Of a stretch of DNA of 64,000 nucleotides, positions 17,788 to 26,695 are shown piece after piece. Under the pieces are notes generated by a model. The model was not told where the DNA came from. It saw nothing but the letters and a program-made list of their open reading frames with translations, and did no database searches. Every line of letters begins with the position of its first letter. The first letter of the stretch is position 1. This DNA comes from Pedobacter sp. ISL-64 (GTDB lineage: Bacteria; Bacteroidota; Bacteroidia; Sphingobacteriales; Sphingobacteriaceae). The stretch is from NCBI RefSeq assembly GCF_018613605.1, contig NZ_JAGGPU010000009.1, forward strand, positions 1-64,000, read 5' to 3'. Position numbers and translations under genes: made by a program.

Positions 17788-17840
17788 AGGGGGCTTAAAT
17801 CCAAAAAATCCAAAGTCCCCTTCAGGGGATTTAGGGGTTT
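17775..17840. repeat. Inverted repeat built on CCCCTGAAGGGG
   Basis: AACCCCCTGAAGGGGGCTT (17779-17797) is the imperfect inverted match of AAGTCCCCTTCAGGGGATT (17813-17831), each arm itself palindromic. The element supplies the last codons and stop of the DUF4286 gene and, on the other strand, the last codons and stop of the MazG-like gene. Confidence 0.8.
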
Positions 17841-18160
17841 AACTTCTCATTATTCTTGTGCCTATCTGCATCGCGGATGCTCTTTTTTTCCAGGTTCTTT
17901 TCCAAAGCATCGGTAAGGTTTATGCCTGTTTGATTAGCCAGACAGATTAAAACGAACATCACATCGGCCATTTCATCGGCGAGGTTTACCTCTTCGTCGC
18001 TTTTTTTAAACGACTGCTCGCCGTATTTACGGGCCATAATACGGGCTACTTCTCCAACCTCCTCCATCAAAATGGCGGTATTGGTGAGTTCGTTAAAATA
18101 GCGGATGCCTGTGGTTTTAATCCAACGGTCTACGGTTTCTTGTGCTTGGTTAATGGTCAT
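17831..18160 (-). CDS. MazG-like nucleotide pyrophosphohydrolase
   Basis: A 109-residue all-helical NTP pyrophosphohydrolase of the MazG / RS21-C6 group. The metal-binding ExxE...ExxD arrangement is visible as EEVGEVARIM and LADEMADVMF. It probably hydrolyses (d)NTPs to monophosphates as house-cleaning. Its start overlaps the end of the glycosyltransferase gene by 11 bp, so the two are translationally coupled. The C-terminal KLNP comes from the palindromic repeat. Confidence 0.88.
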   Translation of the reverse strand: MTINQAQETVDRWIKTTGIRYFNELTNTAILMEEVGEVARIMARKYGEQSFKKSDEEVNLADEMADVMFVLICLANQTGINLTDALEKNLEKKSIRDADRHKNNEKLNP

Positions 18161-19691
18161 GTTTTTCTTCTTCTATTTCTGATTTTATAATGCTGCTCAC
18201 TTTGATATTGGCACCTTCGAGCAAAAATACACCTGCACCTTCTTCTCTCACATAAGGTGTTTTTATTTCCCCAATTTTGGTAATCTTGACAAAAAATGGC
18301 TGCTCTCTCTTACGCTGTGGATCTTCATCGTTCCATTCGGTGATCATAATTAAATCCTTGATCGGTTTATCCATTTTAAACCAATAAAGATAATCGGCAT
18401 TGTACGATACAGCATTTATACTTTTATATTTTGAATAATAGTTAATCGCACCAGCTTGTCCATAATTATCGGCACGTACCAACAGCGCAGATTTATCTTT
18501 AACCTTTCCGTAAGCAACATCAACAAGTGCTGCCAATTCTTTCCAGCCCTGCATATCAGCATAATCTTGTGGCAGCTGGTGGTTTCTCCCGTCTTCCCAT
18601 CGCAAGGCACCTACCCGTTCAAATCTCTTATGATGTGCTACAATTTCATCAGGACTATAAACTGGCATAATAAGCGGTATCAAATAAATGAATGAGCCAA
18701 TATTAAAGGCTAACAGTAATCCAGTTAATACATATTTCTTTGCTAAAACCCGACTTAAATAATGTGCACCAAAAGCCAGTAAAACAGGATATAAGCCTAA
18801 TGCATAATAATCTTTTGCCTTAAAATAGCTAAATACAAAAAGTGTAAACAGGTAGGAGAGAATAATCCATCTGTATTTGCTGAAATCCTTATAAAAAATC
18901 AGGCTGCCAATGCCTGCTAAAAGAATAAAGATCGAACTGATAAAAAAGAGGGACTGTCCGATAAAAAAATCAATCCGGTTTACATGAACCAACTGAGTTG
19001 CCTGTAAAAGTTTCATGTGGGCGAGCACTGGAAAGTGATTGTTAATCTGCCAGATTACATTGGGCGAAATGATTAAAAGCGCCAGTAAAGTGGCCAGATA
19101 AAGATGTTTATCGGTAAATATTTTTCGTTTTGATGTAATGAGTATAGCTGGTAGTAGACCAATTATGAGAAAAAGGATGTTGTATTTATTTAAAAAACCT
19201 AAAGCGACAAAAAAGGCAAAGGCATACAAGTATCTGGCTTCGTTTTTATCGAAATATTTTAACAGATAATAGAATATAGCTGTCCAGGCCAAAACATCGA
19301 AAGAATTGGGCTGATAAAGGGTATTTAGTCTGAGCAGAGCAGAACACAGGCAAGCTACTGCAACCAGGCATTTGGCCAGCAAGTTACCCTTTAAAAAACC
19401 GACAATTTTCCAGCAGTACAATATCGTGAAGGCACCTAATAATGCAGGAACTAGTTTTACCACGAAATATCCATTGCCAAAAGCTTTAATAAGCCATGAA
19501 AATAGCGAGGTTAATGGCGGAACAGAGGTGAAACCCGCAGCGAGGTGGTTTGCCTGATCTAAATGCAGAAATTCATCACGGTGCAGTTCGTAAACTGAAT
19601 TGACCAATACAAAAGATAACACTAACTTTAAAATCAGAAAAAACGCAAGACAACTGTATTCCGCTAGCCGGTTCGGATTTTTATCCTTCAT
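18150..19691 (-). CDS. Glycosyltransferase family 39 (ArnT/PMT-like) membrane protein
   Basis: A 513-residue polytopic protein with about ten to twelve membrane helices. The first extracytoplasmic loop has the acidic motif HRDEFLHLDQANHLAAG (around residue 37), the catalytic-site feature of lipid-linked sugar transferases, and PPLTSLF follows. The C-terminal soluble part (about 390-510) includes LLVRADNYGQAGAINYYSK. It likely transfers a sugar from a polyprenyl phosphate donor to a cell-envelope acceptor. It precedes and overlaps the MazG-like gene. Confidence 0.85.
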   Translation of the reverse strand: MKDKNPNRLAEYSCLAFFLILKLVLSFVLVNSVYELHRDEFLHLDQANHLAAGFTSVPPLTSLFSWLIKAFGNGYFVVKLVPALLGAFTILYCWKIVGFLKGNLLAKCLVAVACLCSALLRLNTLYQPNSFDVLAWTAIFYYLLKYFDKNEARYLYAFAFFVALGFLNKYNILFLIIGLLPAILITSKRKIFTDKHLYLATLLALLIISPNVIWQINNHFPVLAHMKLLQATQLVHVNRIDFFIGQSLFFISSIFILLAGIGSLIFYKDFSKYRWIILSYLFTLFVFSYFKAKDYYALGLYPVLLAFGAHYLSRVLAKKYVLTGLLLAFNIGSFIYLIPLIMPVYSPDEIVAHHKRFERVGALRWEDGRNHQLPQDYADMQGWKELAALVDVAYGKVKDKSALLVRADNYGQAGAINYYSKYKSINAVSYNADYLYWFKMDKPIKDLIMITEWNDEDPQRKREQPFFVKITKIGEIKTPYVREEGAGVFLLEGANIKVSSIIKSEIEEEKHDH

Positions 19692-19781
19692 ATTAGCTTA
19701 GGTTAAATTTTGGAATAAATTAATATTATTTTTTTGACAATTCAAGACTTAATAAGTTACGCCGCTATTGTTTAAATTCAA

Positions 19782-20234
19782 TTATTCCTTATCTTTTGTA
19801 TCAATCAAAATTGTAACTGGCCCATCGTTTAAAAGTGCGATTTTCATATCAGCGCCAAAAATTCCTGTTTTTACTTTTTTACCCAATAAAGCCGATAACT
19901 TTTCAATCATTTTTTCGTAAAGTGGAATCGCTACATCTGGTCGCGCTGCCCTTGTAAAACCTGGGCGGTTTCCTTTTTTGGTAGATGCAAATAAGGTGAA
20001 CTGGCTGATCAATAAAATATCTCCGCCCACATCGGCAAGTGCTTTATTCATCATTCCGTTTTCATCTCCAAAAACACGCATACCGATAATTTTCTGTGCT
20101 AGCCAATCCAAATCGGCTAAAGCATCGGCATCTTCTATGCCTAACAACACTAAAAATCCGGCATCAATCGCTCCCGTTATTTCACCATCAACTGTGCAAC
20201 TTGCCTGTGTAACTCTTTGTAAAACTGCTCGCAT
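19782..20234 (-). CDS. dtd: D-aminoacyl-tRNA deacylase
   Basis: A 150-residue protein of full family length, starting MRAVLQRVTQASCTV. Both signature motifs are present: SQFTLFAS (nucleophile-region SQxTL) and NDGPVTILIDT (the NxGPxT cross-subunit motif). It removes D-amino acids mischarged on tRNA and acts as a cytosolic dimer. It is divergent from the lipoprotein gene at 20265, with only 30 bp between the starts. Confidence 0.96.
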   Translation of the reverse strand: MRAVLQRVTQASCTVDGEITGAIDAGFLVLLGIEDADALADLDWLAQKIIGMRVFGDENGMMNKALADVGGDILLISQFTLFASTKKGNRPGFTRAARPDVAIPLYEKMIEKLSALLGKKVKTGIFGADMKIALLNDGPVTILIDTKDKE

Positions 20235-20241
20235 TTTATAC

Positions 20242-20249
20242 TACTTTTG
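20242..20249 (+). promoter_or_regulatory. Bacteroidota -7 element (TACTTTTG)
   Basis: TACTTTTG fits TAnnTTTG, 15 bp upstream of the ATG at 20265. A TTTG at 20216-20219 lies 22 bp upstream, close to the expected -33 spacing. The -33 part would then sit inside the 5' end of dtd. Confidence 0.45.
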
Positions 20250-20264
20250 CTCAATAAAATTGAT

Positions 20265-21290
20265 ATGCGCAAGATAAGTATTTTAGTGATTTCTGTATTT
20301 CTCTTCATCGGTTGTAAGCAAAAATCAATCGTTCATCCTACTTTTTATTATTGGAAAACGGATTACCAGAATAAAAAGGAAGAAACCGATTATCTTGATC
20401 AGTTTAAATCAAAATCTTTATATGTACGGATCATGGATGTAGATTTTAATCCCGATCTGCAATTGCCAGTACCCATTTCGCCAATTAAATTCTCAGACCC
20501 CATACCCAGGCAGGTCGATATTATCCCCGTTGTGTTTATCGTTAACCAGGTTTTTAACAAGATTGACACCTTGCAAACAGCAGTTATGGCCAATCGCATT
20601 GCCAAATTTGTAGAAGCAAAGGTAAAACAGGCCGGAAAGCTAAATTATACGGAATTACAAATTGATTGTGATTGGACCAAAGGCACAAGAAACAGATATT
20701 TTAAATTTTTAGAGCAATTAAGCGCCAACCCACTTTTAAAGGGCAAAACCATTTCGGTAACCTTGCGCTTGCATCAAATAAAAAATATTGTGTCGAATGG
20801 GATTCCCCCAGTAGAGAAAGGCATTTTAATGTGTTACAACATGGGTAACCTGCGTAAATATGGCGACCAAAACTCCATATTGGATCAGCACGAAATGGAT
20901 CTCTACTTAAAAGATTTCCTGGAACAATATCCCTTACCACTTGATGTGGCCTTACCCATTTTCGAATGGGCAGTAGTATTCAGAAACGGGCAATATGCCG
21001 GTATCTCGAAACGAATAGGCAAAACCCAGATCGGGGATAAAAAACTTTTTAAACAGAGGGGAAATTCCATTCTCTATGATCTTTTGGTTGATTATCCTGC
21101 TGCCGGATTAAAAAAAGGAGATGTGGTAAGGAAGGAAGAGATTTCCACTGAAGATTTACTTTCAACCTCTAAATTTTTATCGCGATATTTAAGCCCTAGA
21201 GACCGGAACCTCGTTTTCTACCATTTAGACACCGACCTTTTAAAACATTTTACTAATGAAGACGTTCAAAAAGTTATCGCTAATTTTTAG
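20265..21290 (+). CDS. Hypothetical lipoprotein (TIM-barrel-like?)
   Basis: A 341-residue protein from the ATG at 20265 (an upstream TTG would add six residues). The signal ends in the lipobox FLFIGCK. The body has no family I can name. DVDFNPDLQLPVPISP, LQIDCDWTKGTRNRYFKFLEQL, KTISVTLRLHQIK and GILMCYNMGNLRKYG resemble strand-end acidic and aromatic positions of glycosidase-like barrels, but this is only impression. The 3' end overlaps the next gene by 35 bp, so they are coupled. Confidence 0.65.
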   Translation: MRKISILVISVFLFIGCKQKSIVHPTFYYWKTDYQNKKEETDYLDQFKSKSLYVRIMDVDFNPDLQLPVPISPIKFSDPIPRQVDIIPVVFIVNQVFNKIDTLQTAVMANRIAKFVEAKVKQAGKLNYTELQIDCDWTKGTRNRYFKFLEQLSANPLLKGKTISVTLRLHQIKNIVSNGIPPVEKGILMCYNMGNLRKYGDQNSILDQHEMDLYLKDFLEQYPLPLDVALPIFEWAVVFRNGQYAGISKRIGKTQIGDKKLFKQRGNSILYDLLVDYPAAGLKKGDVVRKEEISTEDLLSTSKFLSRYLSPRDRNLVFYHLDTDLLKHFTNEDVQKVIANF

Positions 21291-23709
21291 TGTATTCCTG
21301 ATTACTTTTTTCGGCGAAATTGCCGTAAATCTTGCCTGTGGTGGCGAGATAGATCCTTATGATTACTACATTTCTTATTTCCACAACAACATTGAAGGGG
21401 ATGAATATTCGCCGTTCGCCTACAACCAGATGGTATACCTCAACAGCGAAACGGATATAGAAAGCGAGCCAGATATCAATAGTCGTGAATGGGCGAAATA
21501 CCTCAATGTTAAAAAAGAAGATGTGCTAAAAGTAATGTACAAAACAGATAGTGCAACTGACGTAAAACTCGTTAATTTTGATGGTAACGTTTCGCAATTA
21601 CCCGATAGCTTACAACAGAATAGTTTTATCAAGGCGTTAAGCAAACGCAAAGAATCACTAAAGTATTATCAATTCGCCAAAAGCTGTGAACCCTTGGCTA
21701 ATGTGGATTTTAGTCTTTGGGATCCTAATCCCCGTGATACGACCGCCATGGGTTCAAAAGCCCAAGAAGGTCTAAAATTAACAGAAGCAGAGAAAGACGA
21801 TTTTCTTAAACTGCGTTACGCTTACCAAGCTGAACGGATGTTTCATTTTGCAGGATTGCACGCCGAAAGCAAATCGACCTACGAAAAGTATATCAAAACC
21901 AGTAAGGTAAACAGTGCGGTTAAGGGCTGGGCATTAGCACTCTATGCCGGATCGACCCGTAGGTTGGGAAATCCTGAAGAATCTGCCTTTTTATTCTCGA
22001 AGGTTTTTGCAAGCAACCCAGAACGGAGAGTACAGGCCTATAAAAATTATTATTACACCAGTTCGCCCGTTAACGGGGCGCTAAAATACGCCAAAACCAA
22101 TAACGAGAAAGCCAATATCTGGGCGATAAATGGCTTTGGAGATGCTGATTCGGGTATAGAAAGTCTGAATAAAGTTTATCAGTACGAACCAAAAAGCCAG
22201 CTTAACGGCACGCTGCTGGTACGCGAAGTCAATAAATTAGAGCAAGATCTTATTGAGGCGAACGACATTGCCAAAATTGGCTATAATTATTATTTTTCGG
22301 ATAACGGCAATTCTAAATATAAAGACAGTCTAAAAGCCGTCAACCTTAAACAGCTGAATGAAATCAGGAATTTTGCAGTAAAACTGGCCACCGAGAAGAA
22401 ATATCCACAACCAGAACTAGGTACGTTAACAGCAGCTTATTTATCATGGATGGAGAACAAAGATTTCTTGGCCTCAAATTACCTTGCCATCTTAAAACCT
22501 GATAAATTACCGGAAAGATTACGCGACCAATATCGCATTACCGATTTATTAATCAAGGCTAAAAACATCAAAAAAGGAAATCCTTTTAATGAGAACGATT
22601 TATTGCCAACCTTAAAATGGCTCGACGAAAAACGTTTTGCAGAGAACAGCGAGCAACCAAAAGGACCATATTATTATGATACAGATCGTGCCAGCAAACG
22701 CTTTAGCAGAACGACCAGGAATTTTTATCAGCAAATATTGGCTCCAGCTTATTTGAGTATGGGCGATACTGCAAAAGCGGCATTAGCAATGGTTAAAGGT
22801 GACTTGGAATACAAAACATTAAAGGAGAATTCACTTTTCCAGAACATGAGTTATCAAAGTATTGCTTTTTGGCAGAAAAACTTAAGTCCGAAAAGCTTGC
22901 AGGGCTTAGCTGTTTATAAAACCAGGGCGACAGGTAACGATGTTACCGCTTTGTTGGCTTCGGCTTTAAACCAGCTCAAAAACGATGATTTTTATGAACT
23001 TTTTGGCACAACTTATTTACGCACACATCAATATGATAAGGCCGTTCAAATGTTTGCAAAGGTTTCGCAAGGTTACAAATATTTTAACCCCGATAACTGG
23101 TACGCTGATGAAGCCAACGCTAAACTTTATGCTAATCCTTTCATCGAAACGATAAACGATTATCCTAAAAAATATGTAACAGCGAAAACATCAATTACTA
23201 AAAAAGCTTTTGCAGCTGAAATGCTCCGCTTGCAGAAATTAACCGTTAGCGATAAAAAAAATGCCGCACTTTACTATTATAAAATGGCCAATGCAGTTTA
23301 CCAAACCGGCTACTACGGCAATAGTTGGTTTTTAATCAGTTACGACTGGTCATCATACGACAACAGCAACCCAGCAAAATATGTATACGATGGCGATTAT
23401 AAAAAAGCGCAAACGGCAAAAGCCTGGTATTTAAAAGCAAGGGCTTTAAGTACCAATGCTGATTTTAAAGCAAAATGTACATTTATGTTGGCTAAATGTT
23501 TACAGAAACAGATCATCATGAATGCTAACCCGCTATCATTTTATTATTACGATAAAAAAGATGTGAAATGGAGAAACTTCATCAAGGCAAATTACAACAA
23601 CCCTTATCTTAAAGAATTAAGGTTTAGCTATGGCAAAACGCCTTTTTATGCTGTTGCGGCGGGCGAGTGTAGTTATTTAGGAGATTTTATTAAGCCAAAA
23701 ACGCAATAA
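21256..23709 (+). CDS. Large secreted hypothetical protein
   Basis: An 817-residue protein with an N-terminal signal peptide (LIFSVFLITFFGEIAVNLACGG; possibly a lipoprotein). The rest is helix-rich with TPR-like pieces (AERMFHFAGLHAESKSTYEKY; YDKAVQMFAKVSQGY; KAWYLKARALS), suggesting a solenoid. The pair with the preceding lipoprotein gene (35-bp overlap) points to a shared envelope function, but none can be named. Confidence 0.65.
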   Translation: MKTFKKLSLIFSVFLITFFGEIAVNLACGGEIDPYDYYISYFHNNIEGDEYSPFAYNQMVYLNSETDIESEPDINSREWAKYLNVKKEDVLKVMYKTDSATDVKLVNFDGNVSQLPDSLQQNSFIKALSKRKESLKYYQFAKSCEPLANVDFSLWDPNPRDTTAMGSKAQEGLKLTEAEKDDFLKLRYAYQAERMFHFAGLHAESKSTYEKYIKTSKVNSAVKGWALALYAGSTRRLGNPEESAFLFSKVFASNPERRVQAYKNYYYTSSPVNGALKYAKTNNEKANIWAINGFGDADSGIESLNKVYQYEPKSQLNGTLLVREVNKLEQDLIEANDIAKIGYNYYFSDNGNSKYKDSLKAVNLKQLNEIRNFAVKLATEKKYPQPELGTLTAAYLSWMENKDFLASNYLAILKPDKLPERLRDQYRITDLLIKAKNIKKGNPFNENDLLPTLKWLDEKRFAENSEQPKGPYYYDTDRASKRFSRTTRNFYQQILAPAYLSMGDTAKAALAMVKGDLEYKTLKENSLFQNMSYQSIAFWQKNLSPKSLQGLAVYKTRATGNDVTALLASALNQLKNDDFYELFGTTYLRTHQYDKAVQMFAKVSQGYKYFNPDNWYADEANAKLYANPFIETINDYPKKYVTAKTSITKKAFAAEMLRLQKLTVSDKKNAALYYYKMANAVYQTGYYGNSWFLISYDWSSYDNSNPAKYVYDGDYKKAQTAKAWYLKARALSTNADFKAKCTFMLAKCLQKQIIMNANPLSFYYYDKKDVKWRNFIKANYNNPYLKELRFSYGKTPFYAVAAGECSYLGDFIKPKTQ

Positions 23710-23718
23710 GCACGTTTG

Positions 23719-23785
23719 ACCATTAAGAAGTTAAGGTAGTTAGGAACCATGTGACAAACCTTTATATCCTTAACTTCTTAATGGT
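23719..23785. repeat. 18-bp perfect inverted repeat
   Basis: ACCATTAAGAAGTTAAGG (23719-23736) and CCTTAACTTCTTAATGGT (23768-23785) are exact inverted copies around a 31-bp spacer. It lies just after the stop of the large secreted protein gene and may stop transcription. Confidence 0.8.
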
Positions 23786-23877
23786 AAAAAACATAAAGCT
23801 ATTGGTAAAACTCAAAGGCTTTTCTAAGAACTGTGGGTTATCTCCATTGGAGCGCACCTGTACCAATTTTACATCAC

Positions 23878-23938
23878 GCAATGGAGAGATCCTTTGATAT
23901 AGATTTCTCGACTTCGTTGCACTCCGCTCGAAATGACG
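23878..23938. repeat. Dispersed palindromic repeat, family A (copy 2)
   Basis: Shares AATGGAGAGAT, AGATTTCTCGACT and CACTCCGCTCGAAATGACG with the other copies. The flanking ACCTGTACCAATTTT just upstream is also found in the 60007-60109 copy (ACCTGTACCGATTTT). The whole 323-bp gap 23710-24032 consists of this repeat, the inverted repeat at 23719-23785 and the heptamer array at 23991; I see no gene in it. Confidence 0.8.
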
Positions 23939-23990
23939 AATCTGTATTGATGAGACAACTTTCTTATCTTAACTTGCCTGGCTATTTTAA

Positions 23991-24036
23991 CTAAACCCTA
24001 AACCCTAAACCCTAAACCCTAAACCCTAAACCCTAC
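23991..24036. repeat. Telomere-like heptamer array (CTAAACC)6
   Basis: Six exact CTAAACC units (23991-24032) followed by CTACC. The stop codon of the minus-strand FabH-type gene (24033-24035) is the first CTA after the array, so the array abuts the coding region without a gap. Confidence 0.9.
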
Positions 24037-25079
24037 CACCTAATCAGTGCACTGGCCCAGGTAAAACCCGATCCGAATGCGGCAAGGCAAACCAGATCAC
24101 CATCTTTAATTTTGCCTGCTTCCCAAGCCTCGCACAAGGCAATAGGAACAGAAGCTGCTGTGGTATTGCCATATTTTTGGATATTATTAAAAACCTGATC
24201 ATCATTTAAACCCAACAGCTGCTGCACATACTGGCTGATACGCAAATTTGCCTGATGTGGCACCAACATATCAATATCTTTCTCTGTTAAATTATTTGCA
24301 GCCAAAGCCTCTTTAATTACTTCAGGAAATTTTACCACCGCTTTTTTGAAAACCGATGGCCCATCCATATAAGGTAAAGCGGCACCGCTATCCAAAATTT
24401 CCTGCGTCATAAATAAGCCACCCAACTCCTGCTCAGGATAGGCAGGTTTATCTTTCAACCATTTATTGGCATGAGAACCTGGATAATACATGGCCAGGAT
24501 TTCGGCATCCGCACCATCGCTATGCAAATGCGTACTTAAAATCCCTTTTCCGGGTTCATCTGTAGGCTGTAATACCACAGCGCCAGCACCATCGCCAAAA
24601 ATCACCGATACATTACGGCTACGGGTTTCGAAATCCATCGCGAACGAATGTTTCTCGCTTCCCACTACCAGCACATTTTTATACATACCTGTTTTTACAA
24701 ACTGATCGGCCACAGAAAGGGCATAAACAAAGCCCGAACATTGGTTGCGGATATCTAAAGCACCAATTTCACCCATGCCCATTTCGCGTTGCAATAGTAC
24801 GCCACAACCCGGGAAATAATAATCGGGGCTTAAGGTGGCAAAAACGATAAAATCGACATCCTTAGCGGTAATGCCAGCCCTTTCGATCGCGATTTTGGCT
24901 GCCTCAATACCCATGGTGGTAGTGGTTTCCTCGTTACGATCGGCAAAACGGCGCTCTTTAATACCGGTACGTTCCTGGATCCATGCATCGTTGGTATCCA
25001 TAAAACGGCTTAAATCATCGTTGGTATATACATTTTTCGGAACGTAGTAACCTATTCCGGCAATTTTAGACTGGTGCAT
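24033..25079 (-). CDS. 3-oxoacyl-ACP synthase III family protein (FabH-like paralogue)
   Basis: A 348-residue thiolase-fold enzyme from the ATG at 25079 (MHQSKIAGIGYYVP). The FabH triad is complete: C114 (IRNQCSGFVY), H275 (LVPHQANLRIS) and N305 (KYGNTTAAS). It condenses an acyl-CoA with malonyl-ACP or a related extender. A second FabH lies in the fatty-acid operon at 33215. This copy stands alone, so it may start a branched-chain or specialised lipid rather than be the main initiator. Function beyond the family is inference. Confidence 0.88.
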   Translation of the reverse strand: MHQSKIAGIGYYVPKNVYTNDDLSRFMDTNDAWIQERTGIKERRFADRNEETTTTMGIEAAKIAIERAGITAKDVDFIVFATLSPDYYFPGCGVLLQREMGMGEIGALDIRNQCSGFVYALSVADQFVKTGMYKNVLVVGSEKHSFAMDFETRSRNVSVIFGDGAGAVVLQPTDEPGKGILSTHLHSDGADAEILAMYYPGSHANKWLKDKPAYPEQELGGLFMTQEILDSGAALPYMDGPSVFKKAVVKFPEVIKEALAANNLTEKDIDMLVPHQANLRISQYVQQLLGLNDDQVFNNIQKYGNTTAASVPIALCEAWEAGKIKDGDLVCLAAFGSGFTWASALIRW

Positions 25080-25191
25080 GCTATTATTTATATTTTGGTT
25101 AAACAAAGTTAATCATTTATTGCCTAAGCTATTATTATTAACAAAGGAACAAAATCTTGTTACTCGATACTAAATACTTGATACTAATGTT

Positions 25192-25199
25192 TATTTTTG
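25192..25199 (+). promoter_or_regulatory. Bacteroidota -7 element (TATTTTTG)
   Basis: TATTTTTG fits TAnnTTTG and lies 4 bp before the clpS ATG. No convincing -33 TTTG is seen at the expected spacing. Confidence 0.4.
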
Positions 25200-25203
25200 C
25201 GCC

Positions 25204-25485
25204 ATGTCTACAGAAACCAAAGAAGAGACCTTTACGCTCGAAGAAATTTTAACTTCCCTAAAAACCGTACATCGCCTTATTTTGTGGAATGATGATATCA
25301 ATACTTTCGATCATGTGATTTATTGCATGATGAAATACCTGGATTATAACGAATCGCAGGCTGAAAAAATTGCATGGAAAGTGCATAATGATGGAAAATG
25401 CCCTGTTTTGGAAGGATCATTTACCGAAATGGAAGTTTACCGTAAAATTTTACAACAAGAGGGCTTAACTGTTTCTGTTGATTAG
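25204..25485 (+). CDS. clpS: ATP-dependent Clp protease adaptor ClpS
   Basis: A 93-residue adaptor. The core LILWNDDINTFDHVIYCM contains the N-D/N-D motif and the hydrophobic N-degron pocket, and EKIAWKVHNDGKCPVLEG matches the conserved AHxxGKA-type segment. It delivers N-end-rule substrates to the ClpA/ClpC-ClpP protease in the cytosol. No Clp gene is next to it, which is common. Length is usual. Confidence 0.93.
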   Translation: MSTETKEETFTLEEILTSLKTVHRLILWNDDINTFDHVIYCMMKYLDYNESQAEKIAWKVHNDGKCPVLEGSFTEMEVYRKILQQEGLTVSVD

Positions 25486-25520
25486 CGATATTTATTTCGC
25501 GAACTACCCTCGCACAATAC

Positions 25521-25559
25521 CGTCATTTCGAGCGGCGTGCAACGCAGTCGAGATGACGA
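25521..25559. repeat. Dispersed palindromic repeat, family A (short copy)
   Basis: CGTCATTTCGAGCGG and CAGTCGAGATGACG form an inverted pair around GTGCAACG. This is the end segment of the family A element in the opposite orientation. Confidence 0.75.
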
Positions 25560-25573
25560 CGATTCTGTATAAA

Positions 25574-26173
25574 TTAACTCCCCAACCCTTTCAAAAGCTC
25601 CAATAACCCGGCCTGCGTAGTTTGCGTTTTATCTTTAGCGTACCAGCCGTGAAGTTTTTCTGCCAAAATTGGCATATCAGTGCTATCTTTTCTCCACTCT
25701 TTTAAAAGCTCCTGCAAAATTTGCGGCCTTGGGCCCCAGGTTCCTAAAACTTGGCCTGCTGATTCATTTAACACAATTAAAACCGGAATAGCTCTTCCAC
25801 CATTGGTTAAGTGCGCATCAATTAAGGGCAAATTTTTATCTCTAAGCACAAATTTCAGATCAATTTTACCTAATGACGCTGTCGCGATTTTATTAAACAC
25901 CGGAACAATCTGGGCAGCATCGCCACACCAGCCTTCGGTAATCACTAAAAATTTATAATTTTCTTTAAGATGATCAATGGTTGAAGTCAACTCATCGGTT
26001 AAGCTAACTGTTTTATCCACACGATTCATCCTTTGCACATTCATTTTAGTATAGTGTAAATCGTAAGTTACATCACCAGTAGCCTTTCCCTCTAACAGAA
26101 GTCGATCAATCAATTCACGATAGGTTAAATAGTCAATGCCTTGTTCCTCAAAAATTTCGCGATAATTTATCAT
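25574..26173 (-). CDS. Thioredoxin-family protein with a single active-site cysteine
   Basis: A 199-residue cytosolic protein. The thioredoxin fold spans about residues 55-160. The active-site segment TEGWCGDAAQIVPVFNKI holds C83 but alanine where the second cysteine of CxxC would be, which is common for this Bacteroidota group. GGRAIPVLIVLNE is the cis-proline region. It probably works by a monothiol mechanism; the partner is unknown. It is convergent with clpS. Confidence 0.82.
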   Translation of the reverse strand: MINYREIFEEQGIDYLTYRELIDRLLLEGKATGDVTYDLHYTKMNVQRMNRVDKTVSLTDELTSTIDHLKENYKFLVITEGWCGDAAQIVPVFNKIATASLGKIDLKFVLRDKNLPLIDAHLTNGGRAIPVLIVLNESAGQVLGTWGPRPQILQELLKEWRKDSTDMPILAEKLHGWYAKDKTQTTQAGLLELLKGLGS

Positions 26174-26283
26174 AAGATTTCCTTAAAAATACAGCGCAAA
26201 GGAAAGGAGAAATTAGATAAGAATGATCATTACTTTGCAATTTGATGTAACAACATGTAGTTGAAAAATCAGGTTTTTAATAC

Positions 26284-26655
26284 TTATTTAATGTCACTTA
26301 CCTCATTAATAACTTTTGACTTATGATTATATATCCGAACTGTAGGCTTAATCTCTTTCCTAGAAACATTTAATATTTCAATATCAACTTTAGGATCTAC
26401 CGCTATCGAAATCTTATTATTGACTATTATCTGATCTTTATGATTTGCTCTTTTGAGTATTAAAGTATCTTTTGAAGTATTCTGAATATCCATATCAAAT
26501 GCAGATCTGTCCTCCAGACATATTGATAGTTTTGTGCTTGGAGCTAAAGGTTTCATGATATATAACGACTTGGGATCCCTATGTAACACTGAACAACCAA
26601 CCAATATTATAGATAACAAAAGGATACTACAAGAGATGGTGATTTGATTTTTCAT
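26284..26655 (-). CDS. Small hypothetical lipoprotein
   Basis: I chose the ATG at 26655 (MKNQITISC), 123 residues; an earlier ATG at 26676 is possible. The signal ends in the lipobox SIILVGC. The mature part is short and strand-rich (LSICLEDRSAFDMDIQN, ISIAVDPKVDIEILNVS), compatible with a small beta-sandwich. I recognise no family. Base composition is more AT-rich than in neighbouring genes. Confidence 0.6.
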   Translation of the reverse strand: MKNQITISCSILLLSIILVGCSVLHRDPKSLYIMKPLAPSTKLSICLEDRSAFDMDIQNTSKDTLILKRANHKDQIIVNNKISIAVDPKVDIEILNVSRKEIKPTVRIYNHKSKVINEVSDIK

Positions 26656-26695
26656 ATCATTCTTTAATTTATTCATGATAGCGAAAAATTAAGGC

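Noticed and set aside
23991-24036. Replication origin or telomere
   Set aside because: A short heptamer array alone, without dnaA, DnaA boxes or a terminus hairpin, does not support either.
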